This document shows positions 1 to 9,863 of a DNA stretch of 26,851 nucleotides, piece after piece. The position numbers and the translations under genes were made by a program. Numbering within the stretch: position 1 is the stretch's first letter; each line of letters begins with the position of its first letter. The stretch is from Salisapilia sapeloensis (lineage: Eukaryota; Oomycota; Peronosporomycetes; Peronosporales; Salisapiliaceae), in NCBI GenBank assembly GCA_023334545.1, contig JAADVB010000239.1:1-26851 (forward strand). The letters run 5' to 3'. The notes under the pieces are model-generated. The model searched no databases and was not told the origin of the DNA. It worked only from the letters and a program-made list of their open reading frames with translations.

Positions 1-1
1 C

Positions 2-537
2 ACACTCCGAAAGGAGTTGCAACGCATCAAAAAGGTACTTTTGCATCTCTTTCCGGCGATTTGCTATCACAAGATCATACTGTAATGTTGGATGCAGGAA
101 GATTTGAAGTACCAAGCTGATCGAGCGTTGTTCGCGCAACTTGTCAAAGTACTAGTTTGATTCTTCATCGCATTCCACCTAGAGTGTACTCTGACTTGTG
201 CTATTCGTAGGATGATCGGGAAGCTTACAACAGAGAAGTCGATCTACTGCTGAAGAAACTCACCAGGGAACAGCAGGAAAAGCACGAGCTGTACGTATGG
301 GCGCGAGAGCAACAGGATCGCCATCTCCACGAAATCAGGAAGCTGACTCGAGCCCTCGCACGCTTACGAAAAGATCTCAACCAACAAGTACAGTTCTGCT
401 TGTTCATATATATTCCATCACTTTAGCTTACCATGTACTCCGAGTAGCACGTGAAAGAAACCGAGGTGCACACTGCAGTTCTAATGGCTCAAAGCATGAC
501 AGTTCCTCCCGAGAGCATCGCCAACTCAGCCGCGTAG
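2..537 (+). CDS. Coiled-coil protein, C-terminal part (5' end outside window)
   Basis: This is the 3' end of a spliced gene whose 5' part lies outside the window. I read four exons, 2-34, 98-148, 211-387 and 448-537, separated by introns of 63, 62 and 60 bp that all begin GTAC and end AG. All four exons join in phase 0 and the frame closes with TAG at 535-537. The product segment is highly charged and helical, rich in Lys, Glu, Arg, Gln and Leu (for example [20 protein letters not shown]), so a coiled coil is likely from about residue 1 to 90 of the visible part, followed by a short tail ending SIANSAA. I do not recognise the family. The exon structure is well supported by frame continuity, the function is not. 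The next gene is convergent, with its stop 72 bp away. Confidence 0.7.
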
Positions 538-609
538 CTCTACGGACGGTTTTGCACGAAATCAAATCACTGTACTAGATTGCTCACGAACAAGTTCCGA
601 TCTATATTC

Positions 610-2420
610 TTAATTACCCATCCGCTTCAGAGCTGCTTCACTCATAAGCTTTCTCCTGTGGTTGTTGACACACTCCGTCGAGCAGTACTGGAATTCCAGT
701 CGCTTGAAAGGCGATTTCCCTGCATCTTTGCCGCAGAAAGCACACGCTCGCTCAGCCTGCACCTTTCGTTCCCGCTCTGCCGCTTGCTCCTCTTCCACTT
801 TTCGTTTCTCCGCCTCTTCCTTCTTCTTGAGTTTCTTTCGCTCCCGTTGCCTCTTTTTCTTCTCCGCCTCCTTCTCTTTCTTCTTCTTCTCCATCTCACT
901 CGTTAGCCCCATCGGGATGTTTGACTCTGTATAATCCCAAGCCTCCGGGTTATCCGCCATGAACCGACGAAAGATGTTGCGTGTCTCCTTTTGAGAGCAC
1001 AAAAAGTAAGGCGGACGACCGTGTGTGTCTTTGAGCGACGGATTCGCACCTGCTTGCAAAAAAATGGAGACAAGAGGTGAATTGTCCGCTGCAGCAGCAT
1101 GGTGCAGCGCAGTCATAAGGTCCGAATCCGGTTCGTTCACATCGACAGATGTATCCTTCTCCATCATGTTCTTCACAGCTTCTACATCACCTTGTTGTAC
1201 TTTCTCAACGATCGGTGGTGGAGGAACTTGTTCCTTTTCTTCCACAGGCTCAACAACCTTTGGTTCCTCGACCTTGTTGGACTTCTTCTTTGGGCTGGAC
1301 GAAGGCACTGCGACCGATAGCTTTTCATCGACAAGAGGGGAGAAGCGGACGCAGGATAAATCCGATCGGACGCGACAGACTTCTTCAAACGTCGGACGGT
1401 ACGTTGGGAACGGAATACGTCGAATGCGTCGATCAGATGATGTCAGTACGTTCGTCTTGGTATTGAAAAAGGTGCTGCGATCATTTTTGCTGGATGCAAT
1501 GAAGACCATTTCGACTTTGTCAAGCAACGGTTTCCACTCTTCAACTACATTGGCGATATCCTGCTTGAGCTGGGCTTCATTGTACCGTCTTAAGGTTGCA
1601 CCAGCAGATTTGGCTGCCCCTTTAGACGCGTCGTTTGCTGACTGACTGCCTCCCTGCTTCCGACGAGTCGTGTACCGTTGGAATGTTTTGTGTGTCACAG
1701 CCTTTTCGTGGTCAAATACAGCACCAGCGAAACGACCACTACGTAGAAGGAAGATAGCCCACTTGTGCTTGGATTGCATCAATTGACGAAGAGACGAGTA
1801 AGGATCAAAGTCGTCCTTGTCAGTGTCCGGCATGACGTTCTTTAATATCTACGTGCGCACCATCAATACAAAATAAAAAAGATAAACATAGGATAAGGTA
1901 CCTTGAAGAGACTTATTCCGTCTGAAAACTCGACGACAGGTTCTGTACTCTTGGATGCACTTTCAATTCCATTTGCTTCTTCATCACTTTTGGACTCGTC
2001 AGACGATGATATCGCTTCATCGAGATTTGCTGAATTTTCATGCTTCTGCTTCCTTGCTTCTAACTTGGCGTTCGCATCATCTTCGGAGAGTGGTTCGTCT
2101 CCTTTGGCCCGGCGTTTCAAGTTCACTCGATGATAATCACTTTTAAAGTGCTCATACTGCTCTTCTAGTGAGTTAAATGCAGTAATACTACACGTCCCGC
2201 AGTGCAGACCGATTGAGTTATTGCTTTGGGAAGCGTCTATGATCTCATGGCTGTCTTTTTCACTCGTCTCATCCTCACCAAGAGTTTGTTCAGACGGTGA
2301 TGGCTGTTGGAACTGTCGAGAATCTCCTGCAACTCGAACGACGTACCAGTTTTTCCACTGTGTTTCCTTCAGGTCGGTCAATGGTAGCTGTCCAAACGTT
2401 TTCTCGTTCTTCTTGTGCAT
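610..2420 (-). CDS. ANKZF1: Vms1/ANKZF1-like peptidyl-tRNA hydrolase of ribosome quality control
   Basis: Two exons, 1902-2420 and 610-1848, flank a 53-bp GTACCT..TAG intron and give 585 residues. Domains in order: a C2H2 zinc finger (Cys74, Cys77, His91, His97), a VLRF1 release-factor-like domain (about 200-340), one to two ankyrin repeats (about 390-450), a Lys/Glu-rich helical stretch (about 490-540), and a C-terminal treble-clef finger (Cys542, Cys545, Cys562, Cys566). The VLRF1 loop reads RKQGGSQSANDAS; its Gln (about residue 242) matches the catalytic Gln of yeast Vms1 and human ANKZF1. Known family role: binding the 60S subunit, cleaving peptidyl-tRNA of stalled nascent chains, and working with Cdc48/p97, including on mitochondrial clients. 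The ATG at 2418-2420 is the first in frame after an upstream stop. The residues before the zinc finger (1-70) do not resemble the family and could be revised by transcript data. Confidence 0.93.
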
Positions 2421-3272
2421 TGTGGGAAGCTCTTATAACAGATATCTCGCAAGCGTATGCCTTCGATAGAACTTTGTTTTTTGTTGTTTTCGTTTGGTGT
2501 TGGTGTGACCATCATTCACTCCAAACTGTATGATGATGGTAGGATACGTCTAGACTTGACTGGTGATGTGGCTACTACGCTGGCTTTTGCTCCCTCTTCC
2601 TGCGACTGCAAGTTACACCCAGCACCTTAGATTTTATTCTATGTCTCTTAACCTTGTAGTTACATTTTTTCGCATTGTAGAAGTCAATTACCATGCAACT
2701 TGAGCTGATCTATGCAGGCGTTGGTCGAGGCTTGACTCTAGCTTTCGATACCAAGTAGCTTCAGTTCGTTGATAGTTGCATCGCTAGTGACATCCAAATA
2801 AAAGATCACAGCATAGAATTCGTTGTCTTTAAAAACACATATATAATGGTCGCTTTTCGCCATCGATGTCGACTCGATTTGGTAACCTACCTTATTGCGG
2901 AAACTTAGGCATATACACACTAAGGAGCCTATTCTCCTTCGCAGAGCGAATACCACCAAAGAGCTTGCATCTTGCTGCATGAAGTGCTGTCAGTGCTTCC
3001 ATGCATAATCACCCATACTTGAAGCGAATACCTCTCGTTTCTCTTGCTTTTAAAGCAGAGGCATCTAAACGATATCGAAGGAAACGTAAAAACTAGCATC
3101 AATTGAATCGGATCTACCCTTCGTCTGTACAATTCGGTCTTTCTACTCTCCATCGCAATCTAGCTCATTCGAGCGACACTTGTATCTTCATTAAATGAAG
3201 CAAACACCTGTAAGTCAATTAAATAAAACCATACAAAAACAATTTTCTAAGTCAAATACCGATTGTATTTGT
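2421..3272. other. Intergenic region without a convincing gene (weak degenerate ORFs on the minus strand)
   Basis: This 852-bp gap separates the start of the Vms1-like gene from the stop of the E1 gene. The minus strand has two short overlapping open frames (2929-3153 and 2738-2980). The first begins ATGGAGAGTAGAAAG and gives MESRKTELYRRRVDP, which loosely recalls the start of an importin-alpha IBB domain. The second ends in a segment containing DHYICVFKDNEFYAVIF. I could not join them with a credible intron pair into one product. They may be remnants of a decayed gene, exons of an unrecognised small gene, or chance. No tRNA, repeat array or transposon terminus was seen. Confidence 0.3.
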
Positions 3273-6200
3273 CTACGGGTGCAAGTGGTATCGAATGTAC
3301 GGAAGTTCAATATCCTCTGCGTCAGCGTCCATAGCGCAAAGCTCTAGCACCAAGTACTTGAGATTCTTATCCAGCGGTTTCTTCGTCACGGTTTCAACCA
3401 ATTCCGGCACGGACATGTTCATCCGTTCCTTGGACTTGGACTTGGCAGAGTACATGGCATACAGGATCGTGACGCCATACGACAGCATTGTTACCTCTGC
3501 ATCATACTCCTTCTCCAAGTAGCTCAAGAACTGCTTGAGCGTCATATCGTGACCGCCCTTGACTTCCAAGCTATCCCACGCCGTCCAGACGTAATCCTCT
3601 CCCTTCAACTTGGTTGTCGTCTTCTTCGGTTCAATTGGTTCTGACAAGGCAAAGAGCGGCAAGGCAAGGTTGGCAAAGGCATTCTTATAGCTCTCGAGTG
3701 GCTTCTCCTGGATGACTTTGACCAGTTCAACACACACGAGACCAGTGACCAATGCTGTGGTGGTGGCAATGGCAGGAATAATCTTTCCAGCAATGAAACG
3801 AGACTTGTGCATATCAGCTTCTTGGATCCGATACGCTCGTGCACGCAAGTTGGACGTCGCAACAATGACACTCATATGCGCATCATCGTCTTTGTCAAAG
3901 GTAATCGGGTTCAATGGTGTCACTTGGCTCTTGGGTGGGAGACTAGCGAGAGTTGCATCGACATGTGCATCCGGATTATCCGTCGACTGGGACGTCTGAC
4001 TCTCCATCTCTGCATCTGACGCAGCAATCTTGACGTTATCACTCGGCACAAATGGTTCTACATGCACCTTGGACACGACGTTGGCGATCTCTTTCGTCTC
4101 CATCGATGACTCTAGTCCATACATCTTCGCTCGAGCGTTTGCAGTGGACGTGATAAAGTCCAAGTGGAGAGGGTCGTTCACGTCGAACTCAATCGGAGTC
4201 GGTGGACGCTTCGGACCAGACCAGAACGGCGCACCAGTCGTCGTCTTCTTATCTAGTGGGAAGTTGTGTAGAAGCTGCTTAAGTTGACTGCAGAAGAGGT
4301 CATCGAAGCGGAATCGAGCCCACTTGATACAGTCTTCAAAGGTTGCTGGGCGGTCGTTGACAAGCGACTTTTTCAAACGATCAACCGTCTCGACCTTGGT
4401 GTTCGGTTGGTCACTTAAGATCGTTTTGTAATTGTCGCTATCAAGGTAGTGGTTCACGTCAGCAGCAGTTTGGAAGAACTCGCCTTCAAACCAGTCTCGA
4501 GCCCACTGCAACGTGTGTTCGATTGCATTCGGAAAGTTCTTGAGCGTGCACAAAGGAATGCTCTTCTCCGGCGGATCTCTTGATGCACCATAGTTCTCCG
4601 TCTTGTGCGGCACGACCACTTGCGTATTTCCTTTCGTGCCTAACGTTCCGCTCTCAAACATCGGGAGACCGTAGAACATACACTTTTGATCCATATACAG
4701 ACGAGCGTCGACATTATCCAATGCAGTGCAGACACCCGAGAGACTTTCAAAGAACTCGTCATTAAACAAACTTTCCGAGTCAGCTCCGACACGAGACTCG
4801 TAGCTCTTGACCTTTGTCTGTGGGTTCATCGCCTGGATGGCTTCGGCAGCAGCTACTGACTTGCTACGACCAACGTCCTTGGCACGGAAGAGGAATTGAC
4901 GATTCAGATTCGACTTTTCAATCGCGTCCATGTCCGTCAAGTGGATTTGGCCATTGACACCAGCACCGACACCCATGAGTGCCCAGTTCTTGAGCATTTC
5001 ACATCCAATGGCACCAGCTCCGACGAGGAACAGGCGTTGATCCATCATTTTCTTTTGGAGAGTCTGACCAAAGACCGCGACTTGGCTGTCGTATCGGTCG
5101 CCGTGGACCATAAATTCCTCACGCTTGTCACTCGACAAGACGTAGTCTGGCAGCGCTTCAAAAGCGTCAAAGTACATGAACTGATGCAACGGCGTAAACT
5201 TGCCACTGCACGCTTTGATCGTCTCTTGACCGACGAGACCACCAAAGTACGCTGTCATGGGCGCGATGGAACCTTGCGCACCAAGAGCCAAGGCGAGGAC
5301 GATGTCGCGACTAGCGTTCGACTCGAGGTCATCCACGTGGAACTGTCCCTTGTCTTTCGCAGACGAGTTAAGCTCACACGCGAGCTTAAACACGTGATTC
5401 GCGTCTTCTAGACTACCTGCACGAGGCAGCTTGTCGTCATTCTCGATCTGGAATGCTTGGAGAGCTTGGAACGCGACGTGGAGAAGCTCTGAGCGACCGA
5501 TTTTAGAGAAATCGCTTAGTAAAAAGTCTCCTGGAGACGTCTGTGCTTTACTGAGTGGTTGGAAAGAAAACTCTTGCGGCATCTTTACTTGTGTCAAGTA
5601 CCCGGATGTGGCGGGTTCACACGCTTCGAATCGCTGCGTGTCTGCATCATCCAACGGGTCCAGCGTAAAGGTGAATGGACCTGTCACAGTGATACGACGC
5701 GGCTCACATTCGTTGAGGAATGGCATGGCATCGACCTCTCGGAACGTGACAAAGTTGCCAGTTTCAAGACCGTGGCGCGTATCATCACTGACCGTCACAA
5801 CCGGAGGCGACGTGTTGGAGATGGACGTGATCATACAGTCGACCGGTTGTTCTCCATCGACATCTGAGACGACGAATTTGTCGCCAAAGTCACAAAAGGC
5901 TTGGCCAAAGACACCTCTCGCAGCAGAAGAAATAAAAGCGATATCGTTTGCGTGACAAACTTGGTTGATACGCAACGCTTCCGGTTGCGTCGCATTCAAC
6001 ATGACCACCACCTACATATTGTAATTAGAACACGAACAATCGAATTGAAAAAGTGTTCGTGACGTACGCGAAATTGCTTCAAGAAGGCTTCATCGATGGG
6101 ACTCGAGTGCGTCGTCACTTCGACGTACGGGTTCAGTTCGGCTAATTTGGATGAACAGGCATGTGCACGTGGAGTCCCAATGTCCTTTTCACTCAAGTAG

Positions 6201-6415
6201 AACTGGGACGCTAGGTCAAAGGACGAAGCTGGCGAGTCGTCATGTAGGGTGACGCTTTTAACGCCTGCTAGAATGACGTTCTTGGCGACTTCAACGCCGA
6301 GTCCGTCGAGACCGATGATAAGGACATCGGCTGCACCCATACGACGCTGAGCGTCGTGGCCCATGACGTATAGCTGTCTGCTATACAAGCTCTCATCAAT
6401 CTGCTTGGCTTCCAT
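3273..6415 (-). CDS. UBA1: Ubiquitin-activating enzyme E1
   Basis: Two exons, 6068-6415 and 3273-6011, with a 56-bp GTACGT..TAG intron, give 1028 residues, the usual E1 length. The enzyme adenylates the ubiquitin C-terminus with ATP, takes ubiquitin onto a cysteine as thioester and passes it to E2 enzymes in cytosol and nucleus. Visible features: the N-terminal inactive adenylation half starting ESLYSRQLYVMGHDAQRRM; the active adenylation half with LVGAGAIGCEMLKNW (nucleotide loop about 447-452) and LTDMDAIEKSNLNRQF; the crossover and catalytic Cys motif IPLCTLKNFPNAIEHT (Cys about 604); and the C-terminal ubiquitin-fold domain ending ELPYIRYHLHP. I chose the ATG at 6413-6415 because the reading frame further upstream opens only with TTG. 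No key residue is missing. It is divergent from the IFRD gene. Confidence 0.98.
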
Positions 6416-6780
6416 TTCGCTTCTCTGAGAAAGATTTCGTTCTAGAAAATCTGAAGTATATTCAGCCAATCAAGATCAGTTTATAGGTAATTTCGACCAA
6501 TCAGAACTCGTGCCATGACGGGCACGTTACGTTTTCTTCGTCTCGAGAAGCAAAAGGACGATTGGAAGCCTCCACCGGTACTGGACGCCACTTCAAGTAC
6601 ACGAGTGGACGATACAACGTCTGTATCGCTTCTCGAGTGAAGACCAGAGAAAAAATCGTTGTATCAAATGTCTCTTAAAAAAGAGTTGAATCTGGGTTGA
6701 CCAAGAGGTGTTTCGGAATAGTACTGACTGTTTACATCCAGTTGGTTCACTTTCGCATTGAAAATTATTTCGAGCTCGAG
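6416..6780. promoter_or_regulatory. Divergent promoter region between E1 and IFRD genes, with two CCAAT boxes
   Basis: These 365 bp separate two start codons facing away from each other, so both promoters must lie here or overlap the genes. Two copies of CCAATCA occur on the plus strand at 6466-6472 and 6497-6503, 31 bp apart, 51 and 82 bp upstream of the E1 ATG. Such boxes are typical NF-Y sites in eukaryotic housekeeping promoters. That they drive E1 is inferred from their distance only. Confidence 0.5.
6744..6760 (+). promoter_or_regulatory. Oomycete-type initiator-like element upstream of IFRD
   Basis: GGTTCACTTTCGCATTG, which continues into AAAATT, resembles the oomycete initiator pattern (GCTCATTYYNCAWTTT). 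It lies about 20 bp before the ATG at 6781. It would place transcription start very close to the start codon, as is common in oomycetes. The match is imperfect, and no transcript evidence is available here. Confidence 0.4.
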
Positions 6781-8303
6781 ATGGCCAAGAAGAAGCGAGG
6801 TACGTGCACTGTGTATGCTTTCATCTAGATACCATTCTTTCCATATCGTACGATCATGGCTCGGTAACGACACCATGCGAAGTGAAGTACGAAACGCATT
6901 CTACTTTGCTACGTCAAAAATTCATAACTGTATGGTGGACATGACCACCGTCGATCGTACGATTTCTCCATGGAAAGCCATGTTCTTTACTATATCTCTT
7001 GTCATTATACTTTTTACCCACCATCATGATCGCGTCTTGCTCATGCTTCGTATCGTTTTACCGATATCTGATTCCAGGCAACCGTCGCATGCGAGCTGAT
7101 TCCATGTCGGACGATGAAAACGCCTCTGTCCATTCTGCCGACACGGCCAATCGATCCGATGATGCCGAATTGTACGACTCGTATTCTCGAGCTCAGATCA
7201 ATGAAACTGCTTTGGAAGAAGCCATGGAGAATTTAGCTGAGAAGAGGTTGGTTTGTTACTCGAATCAGATTTCGACAAGTACTGATGCTACATCTACTAG
7301 AACCGACATTCGTGTGGAAGCTTTAGAAACCTTGATGAAGTATGTCGAAGGCTACATTTCACCAGAAGAAGTGGAAGACAGTTTTGTCACCAACTTGCTC
7401 TACTGTCTCCGCCGACCGTCGAAAGAAGAAGCCGTCTACGGCGCTCGGATGCTCGCAGTCGTCGGTCTGATCTTCGGATCAGAAGAAGAACGTTTCTACC
7501 AACGCTGTAAGAGCGTCCTAGAGCCTCTTGTTCGAGCCGCCCGTGAACCCGAGATGAAGACGGAGAGTATCCGAGCGCTAGCGATGCTCTGCTTTGTCTG
7601 CAGCGTCGAAGAAGAGAACATTGACGAGTTCCTGGCGTTCTTGGACAAGTACTTGGAGTGTAACATTGACGGAAGTATCTGTACTGCTGCGTGTGAGGCA
7701 TGGGGACTCATCGCCTCTGCTCTATCCGACGAAGATCTCTTTAGTGAAGAGTACATTGATCGCTACCTTCCCAAGTTCGAGGTCTTGTTGAATCACAAGG
7801 ACGTCGAAGCTAGATCTGCTGCAGCGGAAAACATTGCTCTCTTGCATGAAAGTGTGTCTGCGTTGGGTGCAGAGTTGCCGTTCGATGGAGACATTATCGA
7901 CAAGGTCTTGAGTATGAGCAAAGAGACGAGTAAGAAGACGAGTAAGAAGGATCGCAAGGTCCAAAAGTCTGTCTTTAGAGAAGTCCATGCGACGCTGGAC
8001 AAGGATGAAAGTCCGCACGTGTCTCTCCTCCTACGTAACGAGAACCTGGAGCTGGATGGATGGAGAGCGATGAAGCAGTATGATGCTCTCCGCAAGACCC
8101 TTCGTACGGGATTCCAAGAGCACCTCAAGTTTAATCCGATCGTTCGTATTCTTTTGGACATGGGGGAAGTCGTGGATGAACCTGGGATGGACCGACGGCA
8201 AGTGTTCGATAAGAAATCATACGGACATAAGCAGAAGACGAATGAACGCAAGCTCGATCGACGTCGAAAGCATGAACTCCAGGACGCTTATCTCGACGAT
8301 TAA
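6781..8303 (+). CDS. Interferon-related developmental regulator (IFRD/TIS7) family protein
   Basis: Proposed exons are 6781-6799, 7078-7246 and 7301-8303, giving 396 residues. Exon 1 encodes MAKKKRG, matching the basic start of IFRD proteins (human MPKNKKRN-like), and is followed by GTACGT. Intron 1 is 278 bp, far longer than other introns here. Intron 2 (7247-7300, GTTGGT..CTACTAG with TACTGAT as likely branch site) is 54 bp with no stop, so unspliced reading adds 18 residues. Removing it gives ENLAEKRTDIRVEALETL, which fits the family better. The body is an IFRD helical-repeat domain (about 40-290) with an acidic N-terminal segment, and the C-terminal part has the IFRD_C-type region ending in Lys/Arg-rich RKLDRRRKHELQD. 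Family members act as transcriptional co-regulators and ribosome-associated factors. Which role applies here is unknown. Confidence 0.85.
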
Positions 8304-8412
8304 GCGCTTTTCAATTCAAAATGCTATTGATACTTTTTCATTCTTATAATGAATTAAATATACTTTTGAATACAAACGTTGGTACAAGTGTTGTAGAAAG
8401 TAAACTTTAGTT

Positions 8413-8744
8413 TTAATGCACTTGTTCAGATTTCTTTCGGTATGAATGATAAAGTCGAGCAAAATGGTGCATAGTAGGAATGACAGAGTGGTTTGTATCA
8501 TGGACGATGGTATGCTTGAGTGTTGCCTCATCAAGGTAAACACCTCAAAAGTTGTGACGACATGCCATCTTCCGCCGTTGCCATGTGCAATTACTCTTCC
8601 GACATACACCTGTCAATCACTTTCATTTCGACGTTCGCTCCATGTCTTCCCTCCGACTACCTCGCATCTAGATAAACTATAATCATTAGTATGTAACATA
8701 GACGACGTCGCATCGACGCAGGAATCGAATCTTCCTGTATCCAT
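8413..8744 (-). pseudogene. Small two-exon gene candidate with one frame break (possible pseudogene, micro-intron or sequence error)
   Basis: On the minus strand an ATG at 8742-8744 opens 28 codons (8661-8744). A 51-bp GTAGTC..GACAG intron (8610-8660) follows, then a protein-like segment VYVGRVIAHGNGGRWHVVTT ending in FE near 8544. The natural continuation, GVYLDEATLKHTIVHDTNHS and on to RKKSEQVH with TAA at 8413-8415, sits in another frame, as if one G were lost from GAGGGTGTT. A GT..AG segment of 17 bp (8527-8543) would also restore the frame if removed, but that is shorter than normal introns. The start is 58 bp beyond the U2AF35 stop on the same strand. I do not recognise the family. The flanks 8304-8412 and 8745-8802 are AT-rich and show no other feature. 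Confidence 0.4.
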
Positions 8745-8802
8745 GACGCCAGATCAAAGAAAAAAGAAAAAGAGTGTCAATCAAAACGAAAAGAACTTTG
8801 AT

Positions 8803-9675
8803 TTATCTTTCTCGTGCTGGACTTCCACTACGACTCCGACGACGCTTGCGAGGAGAGCTGCTGCGAGAGCGCCGAACATCGCCGTTTTCACCCGTCTTGC
8901 GCGACCGACTACGGCTGCGACTGCGAGATTTAGATCGACGACTCCGACGAGAAGATCGTTGCGGCCGATTGAACATGCGGTCTAGTTCCCTCCGCATGGA
9001 CCGACTGACGTTTTTCACGTGCATGAAGTTGCAGTAGCCACCCCGATTGCACGTACCTTCGTCAAACTGACGGCAACGAGCTTCTCGAAAGTCTGTCACG
9101 GGCGAAAACTCGCACACGAGTGGCCTGCCAGCGTAGAACCGTCCGTAGAGTGCTTTCTGAGCAGCAGCAGCATGCTCCTCATCGCCATACTTGGCGTAGA
9201 CATTGCCGACGAGGTGGTCGCCCAAGTTATCGCAGATATTGAGCTCTTCCACGTGTCCGAACTTGCACAGTTCTTCAAATACTTCTTCATAAAAGTCTTC
9301 AAACTCGTCGTCAATCTGTCGCTGGTCCAGTTGCTGCGGGTCGCCACTCTGCGCAATGACTTGGGCGATCGGGTTCTGGTACATGTGCGGCACGAGGATC
9401 GTCTGACTAAAGACGGGCTTGTTATGCAGTCGAGAGCACCGATCGCCGTGACGACATGCTCCGATCTTGAAGTAGAACGGACAGTTCACGCGATCTTCTT
9501 CTGTGCCGTGAATTCGCGCTAAATGCTCGGCGCCACCCGAGGGGCCGCTCGGTTCATTCGACCGATTGTCGCGTCGGCCGCCACGGAAGCCCCCGCGACC
9601 GTAGCCACCATACCCTCTTTCCTCTCTCATACGGTCTCTACCACGCCCTCGAAAGTCATCACCGTGTCGACTCAT
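8803..9675 (-). CDS. U2AF1: U2AF small subunit (U2AF35), splicing factor
   Basis: A single-exon gene of 290 residues. U2AF35 recognises the 3' splice-site AG together with the large subunit in early spliceosome assembly in the nucleus. The sequence shows zinc finger 1 (C-x8-C-x5-C-x3-H, from [20 protein letters not shown]), a U2AF-homology RRM with [20 protein letters not shown], zinc finger 2 (C-x7-C-x5-C-x3-[20 protein letters not shown]), and an Arg/Ser-rich C-terminal tail. Residues equivalent to human Ser34 and Gln157 are present. Compared with animal and plant proteins, which begin near MAEHLA, this one has about 45 extra N-terminal residues rich in Arg and Gly ([22 protein letters not shown]). 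I set the start at the ATG 9673-9675, as the frame two codons further upstream begins only with TTG. Its neighbour is divergent. Confidence 0.97.
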   Translation of the reverse strand: MSRHGDDFRGRGRDRMREERGYGGYGRGGFRGGRRDNRSNEPSGPSGGAEHLARIHGTEEDRVNCPFYFKIGACRHGDRCSRLHNKPVFSQTILVPHMYQNPIAQVIAQSGDPQQLDQRQIDDEFEDFYEEVFEELCKFGHVEELNICDNLGDHLVGNVYAKYGDEEHAAAAQKALYGRFYAGRPLVCEFSPVTDFREARCRQFDEGTCNRGGYCNFMHVKNVSRSMRRELDRMFNRPQRSSRRSRRSKSRSRSRSRSRKTGENGDVRRSRSSSPRKRRRSRSGSPARER

Positions 9676-9863
9676 GCTCAAGCTAGTACAAAGTAGATCT
9701 GATCGACGTCGATGTCCCTTCTTGGTGGTTTTGCGGTCTTCTTGCCTCTTTGACTGGAACTTTGTATAGGTCCAAATGCCTAAATTTACTTTCTAGAAGC
9801 ATCGAGATAAAATAGACGACGTAGAATTAGTGCTTTCGAATATTCAAAATTGACACTTTGAAG
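9676..9863. promoter_or_regulatory. Short divergent promoter region between U2AF35 and Rieske genes
   Basis: This 188-bp gap lies between two outward-facing start codons. It must hold both promoters unless undetected 5' exons exist. I saw no clear TATA or CCAAT element. Shared regulation of the two genes is possible but not shown. Confidence 0.4.

Noticed and set aside
1025-1645. A 206-codon plus-strand open frame opposite the Vms1-like gene
   Set aside because: Ser/Thr-rich antisense shadow of the VLRF1 and ankyrin coding region, without a domain.
4896-5955. Plus-strand open frames of 171 and 174 codons within the E1 gene
   Set aside because: They overlap the well-supported E1 coding sequence, have no recognisable domain and follow from its codon use.
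8446-8682. A plus-strand open frame opposite the frame-broken small gene
   Set aside because: It lies in mirrored codon register to the minus-strand reading. The minus-strand reading gives a more protein-like product and a plausible first exon, so I favoured that strand.
8750-8777. A-rich AAAGAAAAAAGAAAAAGAG tract
   Set aside because: Simple low-complexity sequence near the U2AF35 3' end, with no sign of a transposon or functional repeat.
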